The translations under genes were made by a program, and so were the position numbers. Under the pieces are notes generated by a model, which did not search any database, was not told where the DNA came from, and saw only the letters and a program-made list of their open reading frames with translations. Below, one piece after another: positions 8,547 to 16,409 of a stretch of 64,000 nt of DNA. The stretch is taken from assembly GCF_004011835.1 (NCBI RefSeq), contig NZ_RKLN01000001.1:558001-622000 (forward strand), written 5' to 3'. The number at the start of each line of letters is the position of its first letter. The stretch's first letter is position 1. This DNA comes from Rhodococcus spongiicola (lineage in GTDB: Bacteria > Actinomycetota > Actinomycetes > Mycobacteriales > Mycobacteriaceae).

Positions 8547-9341
8547 GTGCACACCCCCTACGAGGATCTTCTGCGCGTGGTCATGGACACCGGCACCGCG
8601 AAGGCGGACCGCACCGGAACCGGGACGCGCAGTGTCTTCGGGCACCAGATGCGCTGGAATCTGGCCGAGGGCTTCCCGCTGATCACCACCAAGAAGGTGC
8701 ATCTGAGGTCAGTGGTGTACGAGTTGCTGTGGTTCCTGCGCGGCGAGTCCAATGTCAAGTGGCTGCAGGAGCACGGGGTCACCATCTGGGACGAGTGGGC
8801 CGACGCCAATGGCGAACTCGGTCCGGTGTACGGCGTGCAGTGGCGGTCGTGGCCGACACCGTCGGGCGAGCACATCGACCAGATCACCAAGACGATCGAG
8901 ACGTTGCGGAGCAACCCGGATTCGCGTCGGATCATCGTCTCGGCGTGGAACGTCGCCGACCTCGACGACATGGCTCTGCAGCCGTGCCACGCGTTCTTCC
9001 AGTTCTACGTCGCCGAAGGCCGGCTCAGCTGCCAGCTCTATCAGCGCAGCGCGGACCTGTTCCTCGGCGTGCCGTTCAACATCGCCAGCTACGCTCTGCT
9101 CACCCACATGATGGCCCAGCAGACCGGGCTCGAGGTGGGCGAGTTCATCTGGACCGGCGGCGACTGCCACATCTACGACAACCATGTCGAGCAGGTCACC
9201 GAGCAGCTCTCTCGAGAGCCGTACCCCTACCCCACGCTGAAGCTGAACAAGCGCGACTCGATCTTCGACTACACCTTCGAGGACGTCGAGATCGTCGACT
9301 ACCGGCACCACCCGGCGATCAAGGCGCCGGTGGCCGTTTGA
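8547..9341 (+). CDS. thyA: Thymidylate synthase
   Basis: A 264-residue enzyme that converts dUMP to dTMP with 5,10-methylene-THF as methyl donor and reductant. The start at GTG 8547 gives VHTPYEDLL, matching the N-terminus of mycobacterial ThyA. An extra 23 upstream codons have no counterpart. The folate/dUMP signature is intact: active-site Cys in [21 protein letters not shown], and [18 protein letters not shown]. The C-terminus ends in APVAV, which closes the active site. It overlaps dfrA by one base (TGATG). The coupling makes sense because ThyA produces the dihydrofolate that DfrA recycles. Confidence 0.97.
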   Translation: MHTPYEDLLRVVMDTGTAKADRTGTGTRSVFGHQMRWNLAEGFPLITTKKVHLRSVVYELLWFLRGESNVKWLQEHGVTIWDEWADANGELGPVYGVQWRSWPTPSGEHIDQITKTIETLRSNPDSRRIIVSAWNVADLDDMALQPCHAFFQFYVAEGRLSCQLYQRSADLFLGVPFNIASYALLTHMMAQQTGLEVGEFIWTGGDCHIYDNHVEQVTEQLSREPYPYPTLKLNKRDSIFDYTFEDVEIVDYRHHPAIKAPVAV

Positions 9342-9823
9342 TGATCGGACTGATCTGGGGCCAGACCCTCGCCGGGGTGATCGGCAAGGACAACGCGATA
9401 CCGTGGCGGATTCCCGAGGACATGTCCCATTTCAAGGAGACCACCCTTGGACACCCCGTGGTGATGGGCCGGCTCACGTGGGATTCGCTCCCGTCCCGGT
9501 TCCGCCCGCTGCCGGGACGTCGGAACATCGTCATCACACGGCAGGAAGAGTGGTCGGCCGAGGGCGCGCTGACCGCACACGGGATCGAGGAGGCTCTCAC
9601 ACTCGCGGGGGACACCGCCTGGGTCATGGGCGGTTCTCAGATCTATACGGCGGCAATGCCGTTCGCGGACCTGCTCTCGGTGACCGAGATCGACGCCGAC
9701 ATCGACGGCGACGCATTCGCTCCGAAAATCGGGGGTGAGTGGGTCGTCGGCGATGAGGGCGACTGGCGCATCTCCGATCCGTCCGGCCTGCGGTACCGCT
9801 TTCTCACGTACGTGCGCGCCTGA
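9341..9823 (+). CDS. dfrA: Dihydrofolate reductase
   Basis: A 160-residue NADPH-dependent enzyme that reduces dihydrofolate to tetrahydrofolate. Family motifs are complete: GLIWGQTLAGVIGKDNAIPW at the N-terminus (with the Trp of the substrate loop), the acidic substrate residue in RIPEDMSHFK, and the NADPH loops HPVVMGRLTWDSLP and AWVMGGSQIY. Length matches the mycobacterial enzyme. Its ATG overlaps the thyA stop by one base, so expression is coupled. Confidence 0.96.
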   Translation: MIGLIWGQTLAGVIGKDNAIPWRIPEDMSHFKETTLGHPVVMGRLTWDSLPSRFRPLPGRRNIVITRQEEWSAEGALTAHGIEEALTLAGDTAWVMGGSQIYTAAMPFADLLSVTEIDADIDGDAFAPKIGGEWVVGDEGDWRISDPSGLRYRFLTYVRA

Positions 9824-9942
9824 CCGTCACCGCTTCGACGGTGGCCGAACCGTTAGCCCGATTGTCGGGTCTCCGCCGTCGTCGTGGGTCATACTTCGTG
9901 AAGAGCGTCCCCTTCGTCCCAGAGGTATCGGAGCAGCATGTG

Positions 9943-10269
9943 ATGGACAAGACCTCATTGACGGCCCTGGCCCGCCAGCAGCTGAAGCTGGCGGCCACAA
10001 TGTCGAGCGGACGCAGCTCGCAGACCGTCTTCGGTGGCCACCAACGTCACCTGCGCCAGACCGTGATCGCACTGACCTCCGGGCACAGCCTCGCCGAGCA
10101 CGACAGTCCCGGTGAGGCAACCATACTGGTGCTCAGCGGCAAGCTGGCGCTGATCTGCGGTGAGGACTCCTGGAAGGGGTCCACCGGTGACATGCTGATC
10201 ATCCCAGGGGCCCGGCACAGCGTCGAGGCGCTCGAGGACGTCGCCTTCCTGCTGACCGTCGCGAAGTAG
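9943..10269 (+). CDS. Small cupin-domain protein
   Basis: A 108-residue single-domain cupin. I chose the ATG at 9943 because GGAG at 9930-9933 sits 9 bp upstream. An earlier ATG at 9841 lacks such a site. The barrel motifs are weak: GHSLAEHDSPGEATILVLSG corresponds to the first cupin motif and PGARHSVEALED to the second. Only a few of the usual His ligands are present, so metal binding is uncertain. It lies directly before the DosS-like kinase gene and could be a small-molecule sensor or sugar-binding protein. Function not known. Confidence 0.7.
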   Translation: MDKTSLTALARQQLKLAATMSSGRSSQTVFGGHQRHLRQTVIALTSGHSLAEHDSPGEATILVLSGKLALICGEDSWKGSTGDMLIIPGARHSVEALEDVAFLLTVAK

Positions 10270-10289
10270 ACACGTCGCGAAGTAGACAC
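10258..10289. repeat. 16-bp perfect tandem duplication over the cupin stop codon
   Basis: GTCGCGAAGTAGACAC occurs twice back to back at 10258-10273 and 10274-10289. The first copy contains the TAG stop of the cupin gene, so the second looks like a recent slippage duplication just upstream of the dosS-like promoter. Confidence 0.8.
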
Positions 10290-10303
10290 ACTGCACGGCG
10301 GCC

Positions 10304-10315
10304 TATGCTGCCTGC
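10304..10315 (+). promoter_or_regulatory. Leaderless -10 (TATGCT) of the DosS-like kinase
   Basis: TATGCT at 10304-10309 lies 6 bp before the ATG at 10316, and no ribosome-binding site is present. Confidence 0.45.
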
Positions 10316-11998
10316 ATGGTCGACGGCGCGAATTGGGACCTCGAGGATTTCGAGAACTTCGAGGAGGTCCTCGCCGACATGCGCAGTCGGCTCGTCGCCA
10401 GCGTCGCGACGCCCGCCCGGTTGCGCGAACTCGTCGAGGCCACCCTGGTGGTCGGGGCCGGGCTGGAACTCGATTCCACCCTGCAGCGGATCGTGCAGGC
10501 CGCGACGACCCTGCTCGATGCGCGCTACGGCGCACTCGGGGTGCGCGATCCCGACGGCGGCGGACTGCTGGAGTTCGTGTACGAGGGCATCAGCCCGGAT
10601 GAGCGATCCCGGATGGGTCACCAACCGGAGGGCCGGGGACTGCTGGGACTGCTGATCGAGCATCCGCGGCCGGTGCGTGTCGCGCACCTGGGGCAGCACC
10701 CCGCGTCGGTCGGCTTCCCACCGAACCACCCGCCGATGGACAGCTTCCTCGGCATGCCGATCATCGTGCGGGGCACGGTGTTCGGCAGCATCTACCTCAC
10801 CGAGAAGCGGTCCGGCCCGGAGTTCACCGACGAGGACGAGACCATCCTCGACGCTCTCGCCACGTCGGCGGGGGTCGCGATCGACAACGCGCACCTGTTC
10901 GAGGAGTCCCGCACCCGCGAACGCTGGCTCATCGCGCTCGCGTCGTTCAATTCGCGGCTGCTCTCCGGCGGCTCGATCGACGAGGCCCTCGACCTGCTCG
11001 TAACGCGTACCCGGGACCTGTGCGGCGCATCCGGCGCGTACGTGATGGTGCTCAACGACGACGGCGCCACCATCGAGGCGGCCTCGTCGAACGACGGTCC
11101 CCGAGCGGGTAATCACCTCGACCTGTCGGAGTCGGACCTGCTCGCGGTCGTCCGCGGGCGTCGGCCCGCCCTGCTCACCGCACGGGATCGGGTGGCCCCG
11201 TTCGCCGCAGCCGACGACGTCCGGGTGGCCGCACTACCGCTGTCCACGACGTCCGGGGTCGCGGGCCTGCTGGTGGTCACCCGGGAGGCGCAGGGATGGA
11301 CGCCGGACGAGATCACCCGCCTGATCTCGATGGCGGACTCCGCGGCACTCGCGGTGGAGTTCGCCGATCAGCAGCATCAACGACGACAGCTCGACGTGCT
11401 GGCCGACCGAGACCGCATCGCTCGGGACCTGCACGACAACGTCATCCAACAGTTGTTCGCGACCGGCATGAGCTTGCAGAGTCTGCTGCTCGACGAGACC
11501 CACCCCGTCTCGGAGCCGGCGGCAGCCACGCTCGCGGAGACGGTCGCCCAACTCGACCGCACGATCCGAGAGATCCGCACGACGATCTTCGATCTGCACA
11601 CCGCGGGCGAGCAGGCGCCGACGAGCCTGCGCCGACGGTTGCTCGACGCGATCGGCGACCTGACCACCCGGTCGGCGCTGACGCCGAACGTGCAGTTCAC
11701 GGGCGCGATCGACACGCTGGTTCCGACGCGGATTCATCCCCACGCCGAGGCCGTGCTGCGCGAGGGTTTGAGCAATGCACTCCGTCATGCGGGCGCATCG
11801 ACGATCAACGTCGCGATCGACGCCGCCGACCACCTGACGATCCGCATCCGCGACGACGGCGTCGGCGTGCCCGACAACCCGCGGCGCAGCGGCTTGGACA
11901 ACCTGGCCCGACGAGCCGAGCAGTGCGGTGGCTCCTGCTCGGTGGTGCCGGGCGTCGATCACGGCACCGAGCTGACCTGGCGGGTGCCGCTGGGGTAG
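10316..11998 (+). CDS. dosS: DosS/DevS-like GAF-GAF sensor histidine kinase
   Basis: A 560-residue cytosolic kinase with no membrane segment. Two GAF domains (about 40-195 and 215-350) are followed by a HisKA_3 dimerisation domain with phospho-acceptor His373 in RDLHDNVIQQL and an HATPase_c domain (EGLSNALRHAGAS, DDGVG). Length is close to mycobacterial DosS (578). In DosS the first GAF domain holds heme and senses redox, O2, NO and CO. His138 in NHPPMDSFLG is the best candidate for the proximal heme ligand. The partner regulator is encoded convergently, with stop codons 3 bp apart, which is not the usual devR-devS operon. The symbol is by similarity. Confidence 0.85.
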   Translation: MVDGANWDLEDFENFEEVLADMRSRLVASVATPARLRELVEATLVVGAGLELDSTLQRIVQAATTLLDARYGALGVRDPDGGGLLEFVYEGISPDERSRMGHQPEGRGLLGLLIEHPRPVRVAHLGQHPASVGFPPNHPPMDSFLGMPIIVRGTVFGSIYLTEKRSGPEFTDEDETILDALATSAGVAIDNAHLFEESRTRERWLIALASFNSRLLSGGSIDEALDLLVTRTRDLCGASGAYVMVLNDDGATIEAASSNDGPRAGNHLDLSESDLLAVVRGRRPALLTARDRVAPFAAADDVRVAALPLSTTSGVAGLLVVTREAQGWTPDEITRLISMADSAALAVEFADQQHQRRQLDVLADRDRIARDLHDNVIQQLFATGMSLQSLLLDETHPVSEPAAATLAETVAQLDRTIREIRTTIFDLHTAGEQAPTSLRRRLLDAIGDLTTRSALTPNVQFTGAIDTLVPTRIHPHAEAVLREGLSNALRHAGASTINVAIDAADHLTIRIRDDGVGVPDNPRRSGLDNLARRAEQCGGSCSVVPGVDHGTELTWRVPLG

Positions 11999-12001
11999 AC
12001 C

Positions 12002-12640
12002 TCAGTCCCGCCGGTTGTTACGCAGTTCGGTCGCCAGCACCGCTGCCTGGGTGCGGCGCTGCATGCCGAGCTTGGCGAGCAACCGGGAGACGTAGTTCTT
12101 GATCGTCTTCTCGGCCAGAAACAGTCGCTCGGCGATCTCGCGGTTCGTCAGACCCTCGCCGATGAGGTCGAAGACGGCTCGCTCCTGGTCGGAAAGCTCG
12201 GCGAGCGGGTCGGTGGTGCGTTCGGACCGGATCCGCTGCATGAGCGCGGCCGTCGCGCGACTGTCGAGCAGCGACCCGCCCGCACCGACCGTCCGTACCG
12301 CCGAGATCAGATCCGTACCGAGGATCTGCTTGAGGACGAATCCGGAGGCGCCCGCCATGACAGCGTCGAACAGGGCCTCGTCGTCGGCGTACGACGTGAG
12401 CATGAGACAGCGCAGATCGGGCAGCACAGCCCGGAGTTCGCGACACAGTTCGACGCCGTTGCCGTCGGGAAGCCGGACGTCGAGGACCGCGACGTCGGCG
12501 CCACTGGACGGAATCCGCGCCAGCGCCTCACCGACCGAGGCAGCCTCACCCACCACGGTCAGGTCGGGAGCGCTGCCGAGGAGATCGACCAGCCCACGTC
12601 GCACGATTTCGTGATCATCGACCAGGAAGACTCGCGTCAT
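12002..12640 (-). CDS. dosR: DosR/DevR-like NarL-family response regulator
   Basis: A 212-residue regulator. The receiver domain has Asp8-Asp9 and phospho-acceptor Asp54, the same number as mycobacterial DosR, with Lys in GFVLKQILG. The LuxR-type HTH near 150-205 contains [18 protein letters not shown], nearly the same as the DosR recognition region. I chose the ATG at 12640 because GGAAGGTGG lies 5-8 bp before it, while an upstream GTG at 12649 would sit inside that site. DosR controls the hypoxia/NO dormancy regulon. A DosR-type box lies in this window before the USP gene at 25.8-26.7 kb. It is convergent with its kinase and divergent from htpG. Confidence 0.88.
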   Translation of the reverse strand: MTRVFLVDDHEIVRRGLVDLLGSAPDLTVVGEAASVGEALARIPSSGADVAVLDVRLPDGNGVELCRELRAVLPDLRCLMLTSYADDEALFDAVMAGASGFVLKQILGTDLISAVRTVGAGGSLLDSRATAALMQRIRSERTTDPLAELSDQERAVFDLIGEGLTNREIAERLFLAEKTIKNYVSRLLAKLGMQRRTQAAVLATELRNNRRD

Positions 12641-12797
12641 CGGTGCCACCTTCCGTACTTGTCGGAAGAACGCTACCGCGCCGACCCAACGGACCGAGAT
12701 GGCGGTAGGAGCACGCCCGCTGCGACCTAACTCGCGGAGGCCGCGTCAACCGTCCTAACATTTTTGTCGACAGTTGTGCTGCCGAAGGGAACCACGA

Positions 12798-14744
12798 ATG
12801 ACCACGGGTATCGAACAGCGCGAGTTCCAGACGGAGACTCGCCAGATTCTGGATCTGATGATCCATTCGGTGTATTCCAACAAGGACACCTTTCTCCGCG
12901 AGCTGATCTCGAACTCGTCCGACGCGCTCGACAAGCTCAAGCTCGAGGCATTCCGCGACAAGGACCTCGAGGCCGACACGTCGGATCTGCACATAGAACT
13001 GGCGGTCGACAAGGACACGCGGACGCTCACGGTGCGTGACAACGGCATCGGCATGTCCCGTGACGAGGTGATCGACCTGATCGGCACGCTCGCCAAGTCC
13101 GGAACCGCCGAGCTGCGTCGCAAACTGCGAGAGGCCAAGGACGCCGCGGCGTCGGAGGAGTTGATCGGGCAGTTCGGCATCGGCTTCTATTCGACGTTCA
13201 TGGTCGCCGACAAGGTCACACTGCTGACGCGCAAGGCCGGCGAGAAGCATGGGACACGGTGGGAGTCGAGTGGCGAGTCCACCTACACGATCGAGACCAT
13301 CGACGACGCCCCCCAGGGCACGACGGTGATGCTGCACCTCAAGCCGGAGGATGTCGAGGACCACCTCTACGACTACGCGGCCGAGAACAAACTGCGCGAG
13401 GTCGTCAAGCGCTACTCGGATTTCATCGCGTACCCGATCCGGATGGACGTCGAGCGTCCCGCTCCGAAGAGCGAGGATGAAACCGAGACCGAAACCGACA
13501 CGCCGAAGACGGTCGTCGAGACCGACACGCTGAACTCGATGAAGGCGCTGTGGGCCCGCCCGAAGGACGACGTCACCGAGGACGAGTACAACGAGTTCTA
13601 CAAGCACGTCAGCCATTCCTGGGACGACCCGCTCGAGGTCATCCCGATGAAGGCGGAGGGCACGTTCGAATACCAAGCGCTGCTGTTCATTCCGTCGCAC
13701 GCACCGTTCGACCTGTTCTCGCGCGAGCATCGCGCCGGTATCCACCTGTACGTCAAGCGCGTGTTCATCATGGACGACTGCGAGGAACTCATGCCCGAGT
13801 ACCTGCGCTTCGTCAAGGGCGTGGTCGATGCACAGGACCTGTCGCTCAACGTCTCTCGTGAGATCCTTCAGCAGGACCGGCAGATCCGCGCGATCCGCCG
13901 TCGCCTCACCAAGAAGGTGCTCACCACGATCAAGGACATCATGTCCGCCGATCAGGAGAAGTACCGGACGGTGTGGTCACAGTTCGGTCGGGTGCTCAAA
14001 GAGGGCCTGCTCTCGGACTTCGACAACCGGGAGACCCTGCTCGAGATCTCATCCTTCCAGTCCACCAACAGCGATGACGAGCAGACCACGCTGGCGCAGT
14101 ACGTCGAGCGCATGCAGGACGGCCAGGAGCAGATCTTCTACCTCACCGGCGAGTCCCGCCAACAGCTCGAGGCGTCCCCGCACATGGAGGCGTTCCGTGC
14201 CCGCGGTCTCGAAGTGCTGTTGCTCACCGACCCGGTCGACGAGATGTGGGTGACGTCGGTCCCCGAGTTCGATGGCAAGCCGTTGCAGTCGATCGCGAAG
14301 GGAGAGGTGGACCTCGACACCGAGGAGGAGAAGAAGGATGCCGAGGCCAAACGGGAGGAACAGGACAAGGAGTTCGCCAGCGTCCTGTCTTGGCTGACCA
14401 CGACACTGGAGGAACAGGTCAAGCAGGTGCGTCTGTCGACGCGCCTCACCGACTCCCCCGCGTGCATCGTCGGAGACGAGTTCGGCATGACCCCAGCCCT
14501 CGAGCGGATGTACCGGGCGTCCGGGCAGCAGGTGCCGCACTTCAAACGCATCCTCGAACTCAACCCCACCCACCCGCTCGTGGAGGGTCTACGCAGTGCG
14601 CACGCCGAGCGCGGCGACGATCCGGGCCTAGCCGAGACCGCCGAGTTGCTCTACGGCACTGCACTTCTCGCCGAGGGCGGTGAGCTGGAGGATCCGGCGC
14701 ACTTCGCGAAGCTGCTTGCGAACCGCCTGGCACGCACCATCTAG
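12798..14744 (+). CDS. htpG: Hsp90-family molecular chaperone HtpG
   Basis: A 648-residue ATP-dependent chaperone. The GHKL ATPase signature is intact: YSNKDTFLRELISNSSDAL, DNGIGM, GQFGIGFYS. The middle-domain motif LNVSREILQQD and the C-terminal dimerisation region are present. Length is typical. An acidic, repetitive insert near 220-245 (alternating Glu/Thr) links the N and middle domains. The ATG at 12798 has GAAGGGA upstream, and an earlier ATG at 12774 has no such site. Transcription probably ends at the hairpin at 14768-14806. A decayed copy of the last part of this gene lies about 3 kb downstream. Confidence 0.96.
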   Translation: MTTGIEQREFQTETRQILDLMIHSVYSNKDTFLRELISNSSDALDKLKLEAFRDKDLEADTSDLHIELAVDKDTRTLTVRDNGIGMSRDEVIDLIGTLAKSGTAELRRKLREAKDAAASEELIGQFGIGFYSTFMVADKVTLLTRKAGEKHGTRWESSGESTYTIETIDDAPQGTTVMLHLKPEDVEDHLYDYAAENKLREVVKRYSDFIAYPIRMDVERPAPKSEDETETETDTPKTVVETDTLNSMKALWARPKDDVTEDEYNEFYKHVSHSWDDPLEVIPMKAEGTFEYQALLFIPSHAPFDLFSREHRAGIHLYVKRVFIMDDCEELMPEYLRFVKGVVDAQDLSLNVSREILQQDRQIRAIRRRLTKKVLTTIKDIMSADQEKYRTVWSQFGRVLKEGLLSDFDNRETLLEISSFQSTNSDDEQTTLAQYVERMQDGQEQIFYLTGESRQQLEASPHMEAFRARGLEVLLLTDPVDEMWVTSVPEFDGKPLQSIAKGEVDLDTEEEKKDAEAKREEQDKEFASVLSWLTTTLEEQVKQVRLSTRLTDSPACIVGDEFGMTPALERMYRASGQQVPHFKRILELNPTHPLVEGLRSAHAERGDDPGLAETAELLYGTALLAEGGELEDPAHFAKLLANRLARTI

Positions 14745-14767
14745 ACCCGACCACCGGCGGTTCCGCT

Positions 14768-14806
14768 CGGAACGCCCGCGGGAGTCCTACTCCAGCGGGC
14801 GTTCCG
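14768..14806 (+). terminator. Strong hairpin after htpG
   Basis: CGGAACGCCCGC (14768-14779) pairs with GCGGGCGTTCCG (14795-14806), a 12-bp perfect stem. Part of the 15-nt loop can extend it (GGAG/CTCC). There is no T-run, as is common in actinobacteria. Confidence 0.8.
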
Positions 14807-14951
14807 GCGCGAACAACCTGAAAGGTATCGGTGAACTGCCCGTCCACGTTCGGTGCAGCCACTCACTGTGCGTCCCGGCACCTCCGTTGCGACAACTGCT
14901 GGCCCGCGAGTGGGCCGGGTCGGCGATTGCCGGCGACGGCCGATCCACGTG

Positions 14952-15065
14952 TCACGGCAACATCATGTCCATGTGCAGGTGCATCATCATCATCTGACCC
15001 ATTTCCATCATGTGCATGTCCATGTGCATCCCCATCATGTCCATCCCCATCATGTCCGTTTCCAC
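14952..15065 (-). CDS. Met/His-rich 37-residue peptide, candidate copper-binding protein
   Basis: A 38-codon ORF starting with GTG at 15065, preceded by GGAGG (15078-15074) at the ideal 8-nt distance. It encodes 37 residues, of which 19 are Met and 4 His, with 4 Asp and no Cys. The spacing repeats as MMGMD, MHMDMH, MMMMH and HLHMDMM, the kind of pattern that binds Cu(I) in copper chaperones and periplasmic Met-motif domains. There is no membrane segment or signal peptide. It lies downstream of a SHOCT membrane protein gene on the same strand and near a divergent two-component system. Two palindromes sit just before its ribosome-binding site. Metal choice is inference. The reverse strand reads His-rich because CAT is the complement of ATG. 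Confidence 0.65.
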   Translation of the reverse strand: METDMMGMDMMGMHMDMHMMEMGQMMMMHLHMDMMLP

Positions 15066-15083
15066 AATCCTCACCTCCCTCCC

Positions 15084-15107
15084 ACGAACTGTTCGTCTCA
15101 ACTGAGA
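15084..15107 (-). promoter_or_regulatory. Two adjacent palindromes before the Met-rich peptide gene
   Basis: ACGAACTGTTCGT (15084-15096) is a perfect 6-1-6 palindrome and TCTCAACTGAGA (15096-15107) a 5-2-5 one. They abut and lie 6 bp upstream of the ribosome-binding site, where a repressor or activator of this gene would bind. The regulator is unknown. Confidence 0.5.
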
Positions 15108-15195
15108 TAGTCGACCGCCCATGCCGAGCACGAGGGCGCGCCAAGAGAGGAGGCGTCACGGGTGCATGGCCGACAGGTACTCGAACGGCACAGTG

Positions 15196-15468
15196 TCAGC
15201 GTTCTTGCGCGGCACGAAGATGGTCTCGACGGATGCGGTACTCGTCGACGTCGATCTCCCCGCGCGCGAAGCGCTCGTCGAGGATGGTTTCCGCGCTGCG
15301 CCTGTCAGTGTCGTTGGTCCCGTAGGGAGGATTGCGGTCCGAACGGATGCTGCGGAAGAGTGCCATCACCGCCACGATGACCAATGTCCAGAACGCGACC
15401 ATCGCCAGGACCATCAGAACCCAGCCGCCCCAGCTCCATCCGTAGCCAAACCCGTCGTTCCACATCAT
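15196..15468 (-). CDS. SHOCT-domain small membrane protein
   Basis: A 90-residue protein. The N-terminus is Trp/Gly-rich (WNDGFGYGWSWGGW). One transmembrane helix (about 16-38) and a short linker follow. A C-terminal SHOCT motif reads ILDERFARGEIDVDEYRIRR at about 62-81, ending at residue 90. Small SHOCT proteins of this form are common beside copper and heavy-metal genes and two-component systems in actinobacteria, but their biochemical role is not established. It is divergent from the response regulator gene across about 160 bp and lies 130 bp upstream of the Met-rich peptide gene, perhaps in one transcript. Confidence 0.8.
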   Translation of the reverse strand: MMWNDGFGYGWSWGGWVLMVLAMVAFWTLVIVAVMALFRSIRSDRNPPYGTNDTDRRSAETILDERFARGEIDVDEYRIRRDHLRAAQER

Positions 15469-15629
15469 GTTCGTTCGCCTCTTCTCGTCAGGGGTCTTAC
15501 TTCTCCCGTCCAGCGTGGATTTCGAACCCGATGAATCGGTGAGGGTTCTGTGAAGTTTCGCTCAAGAAATGCCGGTCCAGGCCGGCCGCCACAGGATCGG
15601 AAGGGCAAAACCGACGATCGAGGGTGACG

Positions 15630-16409
15630 ATGGAGAGCATGGATGACATGCCCGCCCTCACACCCCGGGATACCGCCGCACTTCGGGCTTTGGTGGTGGA
15701 CGACGAGCGCCCGTTGGCTGCAGTGGTCGTGAGCTACCTCGAACGGGAGAACTTCGAGGTAGCAGTGTCCTACGACGGGATGGATGCGCTTGCCCGCGCC
15801 CGGGAGTTCGACCCGGACGTCGTGATCCTCGATCTGGGGTTGCCGGGTACGGACGGAATCGAGGTGTGCCGCGAGTTACGGACGTTTTCCGACGCCTACG
15901 TGGTGATGTTGACCGCTCGGATTGCGGAGATGGACAAGATCATCGGTTTGTCCGTCGGCGCCGATGACTACGTCACCAAACCGTTCAGCCCGCGGGAACT
16001 GGTAGCCCGAGTCCGTGCGATGTTGCGTCGACCCCGGAATGCGGCTACAGACGAGCCGCGCTCGCCCGTGCCCGGAGCACTCGAGCCGCGTGGGGGCGAG
16101 CCTCCACCGCGGGTGTTCGGGGCACTGCAAATAGATATCGCGGGTCGTGAGGTTCGTCTCAGCGAGCGTCCGGTGGGTTTGACTCGCACCGAGTTCGATG
16201 TGCTGGCGACGTTGTCGTCTCGGCCTGGCATGGCCTTCAGCCGGCGCCAGTTGATCGACTCGGTATGGGGGGAATCCTGGGTGGGCAACGAGCACCTCGT
16301 CGACGTGCACGTCGGTAATCTGCGCCGCAAGCTCGGCGACGACCCGGTCGCACCCCGGTACGTCACCACCATCCGCGGGATCGGATACCGGATGGGTACC
16401 GGTCGATGA
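15630..16409 (+). CDS. OmpR-family response regulator
   Basis: A 259-residue regulator. The receiver domain has acidic residues Asp24-Asp25 and phospho-acceptor Asp68 in VVILDLGLPG, with Lys in DDYVTKPFSP. A winged-helix DNA-binding domain follows (TRTEFDVLATLSSRPG and VDVHVGNLRRKLGDD). I prefer the ATG at 15630 because GAGGG ends 5 bp before it; the GTG at 15624 overlaps that site. It overlaps the kinase gene by 4 bp (ATGA). Divergent to the SHOCT/Met-rich genes, so it probably regulates that intergenic region. The signal is not known; metal or envelope stress is a reasonable guess. Confidence 0.9.
   Translation: MESMDDMPALTPRDTAALRALVVDDERPLAAVVVSYLERENFEVAVSYDGMDALARAREFDPDVVILDLGLPGTDGIEVCRELRTFSDAYVVMLTARIAEMDKIIGLSVGADDYVTKPFSPRELVARVRAMLRRPRNAATDEPRSPVPGALEPRGGEPPPRVFGALQIDIAGREVRLSERPVGLTRTEFDVLATLSSRPGMAFSRRQLIDSVWGESWVGNEHLVDVHVGNLRRKLGDDPVAPRYVTTIRGIGYRMGTGR

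Noticed and set aside
14853-15110. His-rich protein on the plus strand across the Met-rich locus
   Set aside because: It follows automatically from ATG reading as CAT on the other strand. It has no ribosome-binding site near a sensible start, while the minus-strand ORF has one.
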